Of a stretch of 64,000 nucleotides of DNA, positions 45,475 through 53,742 are shown piece by piece. The notes under the pieces are model-generated. The model was not told the origin of the DNA. It saw only the letters and a program-made list of their open reading frames with translations, and ran no database searches. This DNA is from Acinetobacter schindleri CIP 107287 (lineage in GTDB: Bacteria; Pseudomonadota; Gammaproteobacteria; Pseudomonadales; Moraxellaceae), in NCBI RefSeq assembly GCF_000368625.1, contig NZ_KB849574.1, positions 186,001 through 250,000 on the forward strand, given 5' to 3'. Every line of letters starts with the position of its first letter. Positions within the stretch are counted from its first letter, which is position 1. The position numbers and the translations under genes are program-made.

Positions 45475-46521
45475 ATGCATACACAGGGAAATCCTGCACC
45501 TCACTGGCTATTCTGGTTACTGAATGCAGTATTTACCCTGTTTGTCATCGCATCAAGTCTATGGCTGTGCCTTGCGATTTGGGTACAGCAACCCTTAGGC
45601 ATGATTGGCAGTTCTGTGCTGATTGGTCTTTGGATTATTTTAGCCTGTGCAGTTCTCGGCATTTATTTTAGCCGTCATCTGATTTCACGTGGTGTAGATA
45701 CCCTTCTTTATATTCTGGCTTTTCTATTTAGCCTGTTCTGGTATTTCAGTCTGGACGCTCGTCAGGACCGGGAGTGGAATCCTGAAGTTGCCCGTATTCT
45801 CAGTTATGAACAACAAGGCGATCAAGTCACCTTACATAATGTGCGTAATTTTGTCTGGCTGCCAAATGGGAAATATATTGAGCGCTGGGAAAGTCGCAGC
45901 ATCAATTTAAATCAGATCACCGGGGTCAATGTCATCACCTCTTACTGGATGGGACCGCATATTGCCCATACCTTGGTGAGTTTTGACTTTGCTGACCAGA
46001 AGCCACTGACCTTTTCGATAGAAATCCGTAAGGAAAAAAATGAAGATTTCTCTGCTATCGGCGGCTTCTTCCGCAAGTTTGAGCTGAGTCTGGTGGCGGC
46101 TGATGAACGGGATATTATCTACACCCGTAGCAACACCCGCGGTGAGCAGGTATATTTTTTTCCGGTTAATATGCCACAGGCACAAGCCAAGGCGCTTTTC
46201 AAAGAATATCTCAACAAGGTGGATGATTTGGCTCAACAGCCGAAGTGGTATAACACTCTAACCAGTAATTGCACTACCCTGGTGTTTGATATGGTTCAGG
46301 CTGTTTCCCAGAAACCATTACCAACAGATTATCGCCTGCTGGCGTCGGGTTATTTGCCAAATTATATGTATGACCTGCAAGCGCTGAATCAGGATTGGGA
46401 CTTAAGCACCTGGTATGCTCGAGCGCATGTAAACCCACGTGTCAAAGAATTTGCTCAGGTCAGTAGTGAACAATATTCTGCCCTACTGCGGCAAGGATTA
46501 CCTGCGCCAAAAGCAGAATAG
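45475..46521 (+). CDS. DUF4105 membrane protein
   Basis: A 348-residue protein with three hydrophobic segments at about residues 14-34, 40-62 and 72-88, then a large soluble region presumably in the periplasm. The C-terminal half carries the DUF4105 hallmark SNCTTLVFDMVQ with its conserved Asn-Cys-Thr, and NVRNFVWLPNGKYIERWESR earlier. DUF4105 is related to papain-like folds and to the lacto-N-biosidase chaperone domain; the function in Acinetobacter is unknown. It lies 28 bases after folA. Confidence 0.82.
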   Translation: MHTQGNPAPHWLFWLLNAVFTLFVIASSLWLCLAIWVQQPLGMIGSSVLIGLWIILACAVLGIYFSRHLISRGVDTLLYILAFLFSLFWYFSLDARQDREWNPEVARILSYEQQGDQVTLHNVRNFVWLPNGKYIERWESRSINLNQITGVNVITSYWMGPHIAHTLVSFDFADQKPLTFSIEIRKEKNEDFSAIGGFFRKFELSLVAADERDIIYTRSNTRGEQVYFFPVNMPQAQAKALFKEYLNKVDDLAQQPKWYNTLTSNCTTLVFDMVQAVSQKPLPTDYRLLASGYLPNYMYDLQALNQDWDLSTWYARAHVNPRVKEFAQVSSEQYSALLRQGLPAPKAE

Positions 46522-46621
46522 AACCTATCATCCCGGGAGCCCGAAGATACAAATTGTATTGGTATCATTCTATTTTTTCTGTTTATATACAGTGATGTAT
46601 CAAAGAAAAAGAGTAAGCCCA

Positions 46622-47083
46622 ATGTTAAAAAAAGTGACCACAATTGCAATGTTCGTTTCAGCGCTGGCAATAACAGGCTGTCAAACCACACCAGACCAGA
46701 CCTCTTCCCAAGCGGTTGAAAATCTACAGCAACTTCAGAACCGCACCTGGATTGTCACTCACATTGGCAGTACAGAAATCACCACTGCACCTACCACACG
46801 TAATATCCCAAGCCTGCAATTTGATGCTGCCACTCAGCGTGTTAGCGGTGCCGATGGCTGTAACCGTATTATGGGCAGCTATACTGCAGGCAAAGACACT
46901 TTGAATCTTAGCCAGATGGCGGGTACAAAAATGGCTTGTCTGAACAATGACAATCTGGATCAAAAATTTAATGAAGCCTTGGCTAAAGTGACCCACTATC
47001 AGGTTTTTGGTAAAACCCTGAAGCTGCTCGATAGCTATGGCAACCCAGTCATTCAGCTGGCAAGCCCGGTACAACCGCGCTAA
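46622..47083 (+). CDS. META/HslJ-domain lipoprotein
   Basis: A 153-residue lipoprotein. The signal MLKKVTTIAMFVSALAITGC ends in a lipobox Cys. The META domain follows: NRTWIVTHIGSTEI, then SLQFDAATQRVSGADGCNRIMGSY and KMACLNNDNLDQKFNEAL, including the paired Cys typical of HslJ. HslJ relatives have been tied to novobiocin or heat stress tolerance in E. coli. The ATG at 46622 is chosen because it begins the signal peptide; the longer upstream frame overlaps the DUF4105 gene. Confidence 0.85.
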   Translation: MLKKVTTIAMFVSALAITGCQTTPDQTSSQAVENLQQLQNRTWIVTHIGSTEITTAPTTRNIPSLQFDAATQRVSGADGCNRIMGSYTAGKDTLNLSQMAGTKMACLNNDNLDQKFNEALAKVTHYQVFGKTLKLLDSYGNPVIQLASPVQPR

Positions 47084-47092
47084 AGCTTAAAT

Positions 47093-47119
47093 AAAAAGCC
47101 TGTTTTACAGGCTTTTTTC
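47093..47119 (+). terminator. Terminator after META lipoprotein
   Basis: AAAAAGCCTG (47093-47102), loop TTTTA, CAGGCTTTTT (47108-47117) with further T. Confidence 0.9.
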
Positions 47120-47175
47120 TATTTGATATTTACAGCGTAGAATAGAGACAGAAACTCGGAATTAAGGACAAGATT

Positions 47176-47694
47176 ATGCAACAGGCGCTATTTGGTGGTG
47201 GATGCTTTTGGTGTACCGAAGCGGTATTCCTGCAGATTCGTGGTGTCAGCAAAGTCGTTAGTGGCTATGCCGGTGGACATACCACTCATCCAACCTATGA
47301 AGAGATCTGTAATGGTGATACCAACCATGCAGAAGTGATTCTGATTGATTTCGATGAAAGTCAGATCAGCTTTAAGCAATTGCTGGATGTATTCTTTGCC
47401 ACTCATGATCCAACAACGCTCAATCGCCAAGGCAATGATGTCGGTACACAGTATCGTTCTGTTATTTACTATCTGAACGAAGAACAGCAACGGCAGTCAC
47501 AAGAAGCTATTGATGCACTGAAGGCTGAAGGTTTAAATGTAGTCACTGAACTCAGTCCTGCTCCGACCTTCTATCCAGCTGAAGATTATCATCAGAACTT
47601 TTTTGCCAAAAACCCAAGTCAGGGTTATTGCAACTTTGCCATTCCTCCAAAGCTCAACAAGCTACGTGCCAAGTTTGTAGAACTGTTGAAGTAA
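47176..47694 (+). CDS. msrA: Peptide-methionine (S)-S-oxide reductase
   Basis: Repairs methionine-S-sulfoxide in proteins and free methionine. The 172-residue protein begins [19 protein letters not shown]10 in the GCFWCTEA motif is the catalytic Cys, followed by VVSGYAGGH and [15 protein letters not shown]. The tail ([18 protein letters not shown]) carries the resolving Cys. There is no MsrB domain fusion. It converges with exbD through a bidirectional terminator. Confidence 0.95.
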   Translation: MQQALFGGGCFWCTEAVFLQIRGVSKVVSGYAGGHTTHPTYEEICNGDTNHAEVILIDFDESQISFKQLLDVFFATHDPTTLNRQGNDVGTQYRSVIYYLNEEQQRQSQEAIDALKAEGLNVVTELSPAPTFYPAEDYHQNFFAKNPSQGYCNFAIPPKLNKLRAKFVELLK

Positions 47695-47708
47695 AGCAAT
47701 ATTGTCAT

Positions 47709-47739
47709 AAAAAAGCGACCATCTCAGGTCGCTTTTTTT
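47709..47739. terminator. Bidirectional terminator between msrA and exbD
   Basis: AAAAAGCGACC (47710-47720), loop ATCTCA, GGTCGCTTTTTTT (47727-47739), with A- and T-runs serving both convergent genes. Confidence 0.92.
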
Positions 47740-47752
47740 GATCTTGGAAAAA

Positions 47753-48157
47753 TCAGTTATCGGTTGCAAAAGCAATATCGGTGAGTCCGGCTCCACTCGC
47801 GCGTGACATCACTTGAGCAACGGTGTCGTAACGTGATTCCTTATCCGCCTTCAATACAATCGTTGGCTGACGCTCTGCCTGCCCAGCTTCATTGAAACGG
47901 GTTTCCAGCTGTTCCAGGCTAAGCACATCACCATTCCATGCCACATCACCCTGAGAGTTAATGCTGATGGTAATGTTCTCTGGCGGAAGATCAATAATTT
48001 CCGCAGTCGTTTGTGGCAAGGTTAATGGAATTGATGGGTTCGCAACGGTCGCTGTCACCAGGAAGATGATCATCAATACCAACATAATGTCGATCAGGGG
48101 AATGAGGTTCATCTCATTCATGCCTACATCGTTGTCTTCACCCAGTTGAAAAGCCAT
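47753..48157 (-). CDS. exbD: Biopolymer transport protein ExbD
   Basis: A 134-residue inner-membrane protein with one transmembrane helix (about residues 16-38) that contains the proton-path Asp in PLIDIMLVLMIIFLV. A periplasmic domain follows. With ExbB it harvests proton motive force for TonB. Its start shares one base with the exbB stop. Confidence 0.93.
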   Translation of the reverse strand: MAFQLGEDNDVGMNEMNLIPLIDIMLVLMIIFLVTATVANPSIPLTLPQTTAEIIDLPPENITISINSQGDVAWNGDVLSLEQLETRFNEAGQAERQPTIVLKADKESRYDTVAQVMSRASGAGLTDIAFATDN

Positions 48158-48777
48158 TAAACTTGACCTCCCACTAAACTGTCTTGTGCAACTTTGCTTT
48201 CAGCTTTCTTGGCAGATTCCTGTTGCAGCATCGTATCAATCAATAAGCTATGAGCATGGTCTTGTAGTTCATGCGATAAACCACGGTTAAAACGTACCGC
48301 GATGTTATAAGCCAATACAGCTGGAATCGCCACTGCCAGACCCAGACCTGTCATGATCAGTGCTTCACCTACTGGTGTTGCCACCTGAGCCAGACCTGCC
48401 TGACCGCTCTTACCCACTGCTACCAGTGCATGGAAGATGCCCCATACTGTACCGAATAAACCAATGAAAGGTGAAATCGATGCGATGGTACCCAGAACTG
48501 ACACACCTTTCTCCGCATTGGCTTTTTCAGCTGCAATCTGGCGTAGCAATGCTTGTTCAGCTACGGCTTTGCGTTGTTCAAAGCCCAAAGGCGCCATTTT
48601 TGATTTCAGTTTATCTAGGGCATCAGATAACTGTGCATAAGCCACTTGCTTGAGTTGGCGCGTACCGAGTAAACGCAGTACAAAGATCGTCCATGTCGCA
48701 ATCGACATTGCCAGTAACACAAAATAAAGTGTTTTACTGACTGCATCAGCATGTTGCCAATAAACTGAAAAGTTCAT
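48157..48777 (-). CDS. exbB: Biopolymer transport protein ExbB
   Basis: A 206-residue MotA/TolQ/ExbB-family protein with three transmembrane helices: about residues 16-36, and a long pair after the SVLGTIASISPFIGLFGTVWGI motif, ending EALIMTGLGLAVAIPAVLAYN. It forms the proton channel scaffold with ExbD. It lies 25 bases after tonB and overlaps exbD by one base. Confidence 0.93.
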   Translation of the reverse strand: MNFSVYWQHADAVSKTLYFVLLAMSIATWTIFVLRLLGTRQLKQVAYAQLSDALDKLKSKMAPLGFEQRKAVAEQALLRQIAAEKANAEKGVSVLGTIASISPFIGLFGTVWGIFHALVAVGKSGQAGLAQVATPVGEALIMTGLGLAVAIPAVLAYNIAVRFNRGLSHELQDHAHSLLIDTMLQQESAKKAESKVAQDSLVGGQV

Positions 48778-48802
48778 ATTCGAACTCCTAATGGGTTAGC
48801 CG

Positions 48803-49576
48803 TTATCTGGTAATCTGGAAGTCAAAGGGCTGCTCAACACGTGTTGGATAAGCAACGCCATTTTCAACATATTTGGTTAATTGTGCACGACGTACAGCAG
48901 ACTCGACCTTACGGTTAATCGAAGGACTGCAGCTTGAATTACGTGCTGTCGCAGCCACTACCTTGCCCTGTTCATTCGCTGAGATATCGACCACCATGGA
49001 ACAGGAACTTTTCAATTCACCTGCTGACATCGATACTTTTGGCGTACGCAACCAGGTTACACCACCACCCAAAGAAACACTCTTAGGAGAAGGAGGCGCA
49101 GGTGGTGCCGGTGGCGCAACAGGCGCAGGCGGTGCCACAGGTGCTGGTGGAGGTGTCGGAGCGACTTTGGTTTCTTTCACAACCGTTGGTACAATCGGAC
49201 TTAGCGTTGGTTTTGCTTCAACTGGTGGTGCCACAACCTTAGGTGTTTCAGCCTTCTTCACTTCCTGGATTTTTTCAACCTTTTTCGGAGGTGGCGGCAA
49301 CGGTTTTTCAACAATCTTGACCTCTTTCGGCTTCGGCGGCTCTTTCTTCGGCTCAGGCTTTGGCTTCGGAGGTAATGGTTTTGGTGCTTCCTGTAGTTTT
49401 ACAAAGCGAACCTTCATCGGCTCCTTGTCTACAGGCTTGAGGTCAGGTGCTTCCATCTGGCTGACAGCCCACAATAGGCCAACATGTCCCACCAGCACAG
49501 CCGCCATGACAGCTGCAACTTTCTTTTTCATCTGGTTGGGTGGAGTAGGCATCATAGGAGAAGCAACTTGGCTCAT
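48803..49576 (-). CDS. tonB: Energy transducer TonB
   Basis: Spans the periplasm to pass energy from ExbBD to the outer-membrane receptors, including those at 307 and 4744. The 257-residue protein has an N-terminal membrane anchor (AAVMAAVLVGHVGLLWAVS), a long Pro-Lys then Pro-Ala region (PKPLPPKPKPEPKKEP to VAPPAPPAPPSPK), and a C-terminal TonB domain ending VEQPFDFQITR. The ATG at 49576 (MSQVASPMMP) has an AAGG upstream; the longer frame from 49615 is not needed. A Fur-like site lies upstream. Confidence 0.92.
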   Translation of the reverse strand: MSQVASPMMPTPPNQMKKKVAAVMAAVLVGHVGLLWAVSQMEAPDLKPVDKEPMKVRFVKLQEAPKPLPPKPKPEPKKEPPKPKEVKIVEKPLPPPPKKVEKIQEVKKAETPKVVAPPVEAKPTLSPIVPTVVKETKVAPTPPPAPVAPPAPVAPPAPPAPPSPKSVSLGGGVTWLRTPKVSMSAGELKSSCSMVVDISANEQGKVVAATARNSSCSPSINRKVESAVRRAQLTKYVENGVAYPTRVEQPFDFQITR

Positions 49577-49656
49577 TAAATCTTTTACCTTGAAGAGATG
49601 ATATGAAACAAACAATCAAGCTCATCGGTTAGCACAATTAAAGTACGCCAATAATA

Positions 49657-49675
49657 AATGAGAAGGGTTTTCATT
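49657..49675. promoter_or_regulatory. Fur box upstream of tonB-exbB-exbD
   Basis: AATGAGAAGGGTTTTCATT matches the 19-base Fur consensus AATGATAATCATTATCATT at 15 positions and is a near-palindrome. It lies 80 bases before the tonB start, consistent with iron control of the energising complex. Confidence 0.65.
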
Positions 49676-49729
49676 TGCAATAACAATCCCCAACTTTCTT
49701 CATTTTTTTCGACAAATGAGAGAAACAAC

Positions 49730-49764
49730 TCAAAAAAAAAAAGGCATACTTAAAGTATGCCTTT
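49730..49764 (-). terminator. purU terminator
   Basis: AAAGGCATACT (49740-49750), loop TAA, AGTATGCCTTT (49754-49764). On the minus strand the stem is followed by about twelve T, an ideal intrinsic terminator just after purU. Confidence 0.92.
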
Positions 49765-49783
49765 ATGAATGATGATGCAAGAC

Positions 49784-50665
49784 TTATTGGAATACCACTG
49801 TCTTGTTACCATCCACAATAATACGGTCTTCCAGATGCCATCTTACGGCACGCGCCAGTACATTACGCTCTACGTCCTGCCCCAGTTCACGCAGCTGCTC
49901 TACAGTAAAGTCATGGTTTACACGCTCTACGTCCTGCTCAATGATTGGACCTTGGTCCAGATCAGCCGTTACATAGTGGGCAGTCGCACCAATCAGTTTC
50001 ACACCTTTTTCATAAGCCTGCTTGTACGGATTTGCACCGACAAACGCTGGCAGGAATGAATGGTGAATGTTGATCACTTTCATTTCCCATTTTTGTACAA
50101 ATTCTTCATCCAGAATCTGCATATAGCGCGCCAGTACTAACAAATCATTGCCTTGCATCAGCTCATCAATTTTTGCATAAGCTTCACGTTTATTGTCTTT
50201 AGTCACTGGTACTACTTCAAATGGAATACCAAAATTTTCAACCGATTCACGCAGCGTTTCATGATTCGATACCACTTTGGTGATTTCACATGGCAGACCG
50301 CCACGTGCATGACGCCATAACAGCTCAAGTAAAGCGTGATCAACTTTAGACACCAGAATGCCGACTTTTTTCACATCACTTACCAGCGCCAGACGCCAAT
50401 GCATGTTATAGCGTTCCGCAACATTGACAGCAAAAGTCTGTAACAGGCTTTCTTTACGGCTTTGCAGGTTATCGAGTTCAAACTCAACACGCATGAAGTA
50501 ACGTCCGCCCTGAGCTTCTGTCGCGTATTGATCAAGCGCAGTAATATTGGCGCCCTGATGATACAAGAAGCTTGAAACAGCCTGCACGATGCCCGGCTTG
50601 TCTTCACAAGTAATCAATAAACGTGCGGTGTTAGCAGTCGTCATATTCATGTTGGTAAACGTCAC
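49784..50665 (-). CDS. purU: Formyltetrahydrofolate deformylase
   Basis: Hydrolyses 10-formyltetrahydrofolate to formate and tetrahydrofolate, balancing one-carbon pools. The 293-residue protein has an N-terminal ACT domain (LLITCEDKPGIVQAVSSFLY, about residues 15-85) and a C-terminal formyltransferase domain with NIHHSFLPAF (catalytic His) and GATAHYVTADLDQGPII (catalytic Asp). The longest start is GTG at 50665; ATGs at 50650 and 50644 are alternatives without a clearer ribosome-binding site. Confidence 0.93.
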   Translation of the reverse strand: MTFTNMNMTTANTARLLITCEDKPGIVQAVSSFLYHQGANITALDQYATEAQGGRYFMRVEFELDNLQSRKESLLQTFAVNVAERYNMHWRLALVSDVKKVGILVSKVDHALLELLWRHARGGLPCEITKVVSNHETLRESVENFGIPFEVVPVTKDNKREAYAKIDELMQGNDLLVLARYMQILDEEFVQKWEMKVINIHHSFLPAFVGANPYKQAYEKGVKLIGATAHYVTADLDQGPIIEQDVERVNHDFTVEQLRELGQDVERNVLARAVRWHLEDRIIVDGNKTVVFQ

Positions 50666-50710
50666 TAATCAGATAAATTAAAAAATAAGCCGAGTATTCT
50701 AGCGCGTTTC

Positions 50711-51430
50711 TTAATTATTCTGAATAGTTTGTTCAGTTTCCCGATCTTTAGCGGATGACAGACTGGCAAAAAGCTCGGAAGAACCAAAAGAGTTCAACAG
50801 GCTTTCATAGGTATGACGACTCTCACCACGCAGATAGGCGCCTTCCAGGAACACCATTTGACGCAATGCCTGCCATACCCATTTTTCTTCCAAATGGTTC
50901 GAGTCGGTAATATGACCAGACATATACAGGAAGTTGGTCCAGTTGGTCAGCACGATCCACAGGTTGATAATTAAGGCTTCAATTTCCGAATCAGTCATTT
51001 CCATTAAGCCAGCATTGACAAAGGCTTTATAGATTTTTTGTCCCTGCTGCATGACTTCACCCGCAAAGCGCGGATACAGCTTGCGGAAGTCTTCATTATT
51101 TTCCACCAGGTGATAAACATCACGATGCAGGAAACGATAAGCCCATAACTGGCTGCTGAGCACCTGGAAATAATGAATCTTGTCATTAGCATCCAGCGGA
51201 CGGTCATCCGGTAATGCCAGCATTTCCAGGGTTTCCTTCTGGTACTGCTCCATCAGTTCCTTGATGATTTCATTCTTGTTACGGAAATGATAGTACAGGT
51301 TACCCGGGCTCATACCGAGTTCAGCAGCAATATGATTCGTCGTAACAGAACGCTCACCACGCTCATTAAATAACTGCAAACTGAGCTGCAAAATACGTTC
51401 TTTCGTTTTCAACGTTTTGGTTTGGGACAT
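50711..51430 (-). CDS. TetR-family transcriptional regulator
   Basis: A 239-residue repressor. The N-terminal helix-turn-helix is MSQTKTLKTKERILQLSLQL, then FNERGERSVTTNHIAAELGM and SPGNLYYHFRNKNEII (about residues 1-55). The rest is an all-helical ligand-binding domain with several Trp and Phe residues. The ATG at 51430 begins the family alignment; the frame is open farther upstream to 51496. It is divergent from the aldehyde dehydrogenase gene, and an 18-base palindrome lies between them. The ligand may be a fatty or aromatic aldehyde or acid, by context only. Confidence 0.87.
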   Translation of the reverse strand: MSQTKTLKTKERILQLSLQLFNERGERSVTTNHIAAELGMSPGNLYYHFRNKNEIIKELMEQYQKETLEMLALPDDRPLDANDKIHYFQVLSSQLWAYRFLHRDVYHLVENNEDFRKLYPRFAGEVMQQGQKIYKAFVNAGLMEMTDSEIEALIINLWIVLTNWTNFLYMSGHITDSNHLEEKWVWQALRQMVFLEGAYLRGESRHTYESLLNSFGSSELFASLSSAKDRETEQTIQNN

Positions 51431-51510
51431 CCTAAAATAACCATTCAGTTCATATACCCGCACGCACCAGCAGCGCATTGACGGTCGAGTACACAAAGTA
51501 ACTTGACTAA

Positions 51511-51528
51511 TTAGAGTATTTACTCTAA
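51511..51528. promoter_or_regulatory. Likely TetR operator
   Basis: TTAGAGTA-TT-TACTCTAA is a perfect 18-base palindrome. It follows TTGACT (51503-51508), a plausible -35, and lies 39 bases before the aldehyde dehydrogenase start and 81 bases before the tetR start. That is the expected place for an autoregulatory operator. Confidence 0.7.
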
Positions 51529-51566
51529 AAATAAATAATCGATTTTCTTAAAAGTGGTAGTGCTGC

Positions 51567-53015
51567 ATGAACAGTCACACAAAAACGACATTAATGACAC
51601 CACATTTTTTTGACAGCCAGTGCCTTAATGACATTCTGGCACAACAAAAACATGCCTACTTATGTTACCCGCTGCCGACTGCAAAGGAACGTATCGATCG
51701 TTTAGCTCGACTTAAGCGTATCTTAGTTAAGTATCAAGATCAATTTGCCGATGCAATTAATCAGGATTATGGCAACCGTTCGATTGGGGAAACCAAAATC
51801 GGGGAACTGTTGACCTGCCTAGAACACATCAAATATTACAGCAAGAATCTGACTGGCTGGATGAAACCATCCAAGCGTCACGTCAGTATTATTCACCAGC
51901 CAGCCAAAGCCTGGGTGCAGTACCAGCCATTGGGCGTGGTCGGCATTATTGCGCCTTGGAACTATCCTTTACTCCTCTCGATTGGACCACTGGTCTGTGC
52001 ACTGGCTGCAGGCAACCATGCCATGATTAAAATTTCGAGTGCCTCTGCTCATTTTGGAGCGGTACTTGAAACAGCCTTGGCGGAAGCCTTTCCAAAAGAA
52101 CTGGTCGCAGTCATTACTGGTGGCGGTGCAGTATCTGATGCCTTTTGCCGCTTGGCTTTCGATAAAATGATTTTCACGGGCTCAACCGCGGTGGGTAAAA
52201 CCGTGATGGCAGCAGCTGCAGAAAATCTGGTGCCGGTGATTCTGGAACTGGGGGGCAAATCTCCAGTACTGGTTCATCCATCTATTGATATTGAAGATGT
52301 GGCAGAGCGTATTGCCGTGGGTAAACTCTGGAATGCTGGTCAAACCTGTGTGGCCCCTGACTACATGTTCCTGCCACGTGGTAAAACCGCTGAATTTATC
52401 GATCATTTCCGTAGCTATGTGGAAACCATGTATCCGGATATCACCCATAATCAGGACTACACTTCGATTGTGAATGACAAGCAGTACAATCGTCTGCAAG
52501 GCTATTTGGAAGATGCACGTGCACATGGCGCCCAGATTATTGAAATCAACCCGCGTAATGAAACACCGGCAGATCTGCGTAAAATAGCACCGACCATTCT
52601 GACCAATGTGACGCCAGATATGGATATCATGAAAAATGAAATCTTTGGTCCACTGCTGCCAATCATGGAATATGATCAAATTGACGATGTAATCGACTTT
52701 ATTAATAGCCGTCCGCGTCCACTTGCATTATACTATTTCGACTTTGATCAGGCGCGTGCCGATTATGTCGCACAGCGTACCCATTCAGGGCACTTCGGCC
52801 AGAACACGGTACTCACTCATGTTGCACAGGATGACCTGCCATTTGGCGGCGTTGGCGCTTCGGGGATGGGTAAATACCATGGGCCAGAAGGCTTCTTCAG
52901 TTTGTCGCATGAACGGTCTGTAATGTCCAATCCTAAGCTGTATAGCTTGAAATACATTCTCCCGCCGTTTAATAAGCCGATTCATAAACTGATTTCGAAG
53001 ACTCTTCTTCGATAA
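51567..53015 (+). CDS. Coniferyl-aldehyde-dehydrogenase-type aldehyde dehydrogenase
   Basis: A 482-residue NAD(P)-dependent aldehyde dehydrogenase. The cofactor-binding region contains GVVGIIAPWNYPLLLS and TGSTAVGK; the general base Glu is in LELGGKSP and the nucleophile Cys in NAGQTCVAPDY. The layout, with a C-terminal extension rich in basic residues (YILPPFNKPIHKLI), matches the coniferyl/long-chain aldehyde dehydrogenase group. These oxidise aromatic or aliphatic aldehydes. The divergent TetR gene and shared palindrome indicate inducible expression. Confidence 0.9.
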   Translation: MNSHTKTTLMTPHFFDSQCLNDILAQQKHAYLCYPLPTAKERIDRLARLKRILVKYQDQFADAINQDYGNRSIGETKIGELLTCLEHIKYYSKNLTGWMKPSKRHVSIIHQPAKAWVQYQPLGVVGIIAPWNYPLLLSIGPLVCALAAGNHAMIKISSASAHFGAVLETALAEAFPKELVAVITGGGAVSDAFCRLAFDKMIFTGSTAVGKTVMAAAAENLVPVILELGGKSPVLVHPSIDIEDVAERIAVGKLWNAGQTCVAPDYMFLPRGKTAEFIDHFRSYVETMYPDITHNQDYTSIVNDKQYNRLQGYLEDARAHGAQIIEINPRNETPADLRKIAPTILTNVTPDMDIMKNEIFGPLLPIMEYDQIDDVIDFINSRPRPLALYYFDFDQARADYVAQRTHSGHFGQNTVLTHVAQDDLPFGGVGASGMGKYHGPEGFFSLSHERSVMSNPKLYSLKYILPPFNKPIHKLISKTLLR

Positions 53016-53180
53016 ATGATCAAGGCATGAGCTGTTGCACCAACTCATGCCCGGTTTTAGACAAAATCGCTTGTCTTTTAAGCGCATTTTTGGTATAAAA
53101 CGCCCCTTGAATGAATTCAATCCGTTTATTTTTGACTGGCCATACAGATTTGCTGTTGGCTAAATCAATGGAGTTACACC

Positions 53181-53417
53181 ATGTCTAAGGTTTGCCAAGT
53201 TACCGGCAAGCGTCCAGTCGTTGGTAACAACGTCTCACACGCCAACAACAAAACTAAGCGCCGGTTCGAGCCGAACCTGCACCAACACCGCTTCTGGTTA
53301 GAAAGCGAAAAACGTTTCGTACGTCTTCGTCTTACTACTAAAGGTATGCGTATTATCGATAAATTGGGCATTGAAAAGGTTGTTGCTGACCTTCGTGCTC
53401 AAGGTCAAAAGATCTAA
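53181..53417 (+). CDS. rpmB: 50S ribosomal protein L28
   Basis: A 78-residue basic ribosomal protein that starts [20 protein letters not shown] and contains [23 protein letters not shown], the standard L28 sequence pattern. GGAG precedes the ATG. rpmG follows after 16 bases, the usual rpmB-rpmG pair. Confidence 0.97.
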   Translation: MSKVCQVTGKRPVVGNNVSHANNKTKRRFEPNLHQHRFWLESEKRFVRLRLTTKGMRIIDKLGIEKVVADLRAQGQKI

Positions 53418-53433
53418 GTAAGGAGTCAGGACA

Positions 53434-53589
53434 ATGCGTGATAAGATTCGCTTAGTTTCTTCAGCTGGTACAGGTTATTTCTATACCACTACTAAGAACA
53501 AACGTACTATGCCGGAAAAAATGGAAATCAAAAAATTTGATCCAAAAATCCGTCAACACGTGATCTTCAAAGAAGCTAAAATTAAATAA
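53434..53589 (+). CDS. rpmG: 50S ribosomal protein L33
   Basis: A 51-residue protein, [20 protein letters not shown], continuing [20 protein letters not shown] and ending EAKIK. These are the L33 hallmarks. AAGGAG lies upstream of the ATG. It lacks the paired Cys zinc ligands of C+ L33 forms, so it is the zinc-independent type. Confidence 0.96.
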
Positions 53590-53604
53590 TTTTAGTTTTT
53601 TGAA

Positions 53605-53635
53605 AAAAAGCGACCTTTTAGGGTCGTTTTTTTTT
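53605..53635 (+). terminator. rpmB-rpmG terminator
   Basis: CGACC (53611-53615), loop TTTTAG, GGTCG (53622-53626), flanked by an A-run before and a T9 run after. Confidence 0.88.
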
Positions 53636-53742
53636 GCATTTTTTTTATTCAGCTTGATAAACTTTCTTTTTGTTTTGGCACTTTTTGTGCTTATTTCCCA
53701 TAAAAAACTGAAATTTTAAAATTCACCTTAAAGGAGTGTTTA

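Noticed and set aside
46439-46621. Upstream extension of the META lipoprotein frame
   Set aside because: It overlaps the DUF4105 coding region, and the ATG at 46622 begins a textbook lipoprotein signal.
48873-49601. Long plus-strand frame of 242 codons, rich in Gly, opposite tonB
   Set aside because: It is the antisense image of the Pro/Lys/Ala repeats of TonB; its Gly-Ala composition follows from the CCN codons on the other strand and it has no supported start.
51431-51496. Longer N-terminus of the TetR regulator
   Set aside because: TetR proteins align from MSQTKTLKTKERIL at 51430; the extra residues are Cys/Arg-rich and unlike the family.
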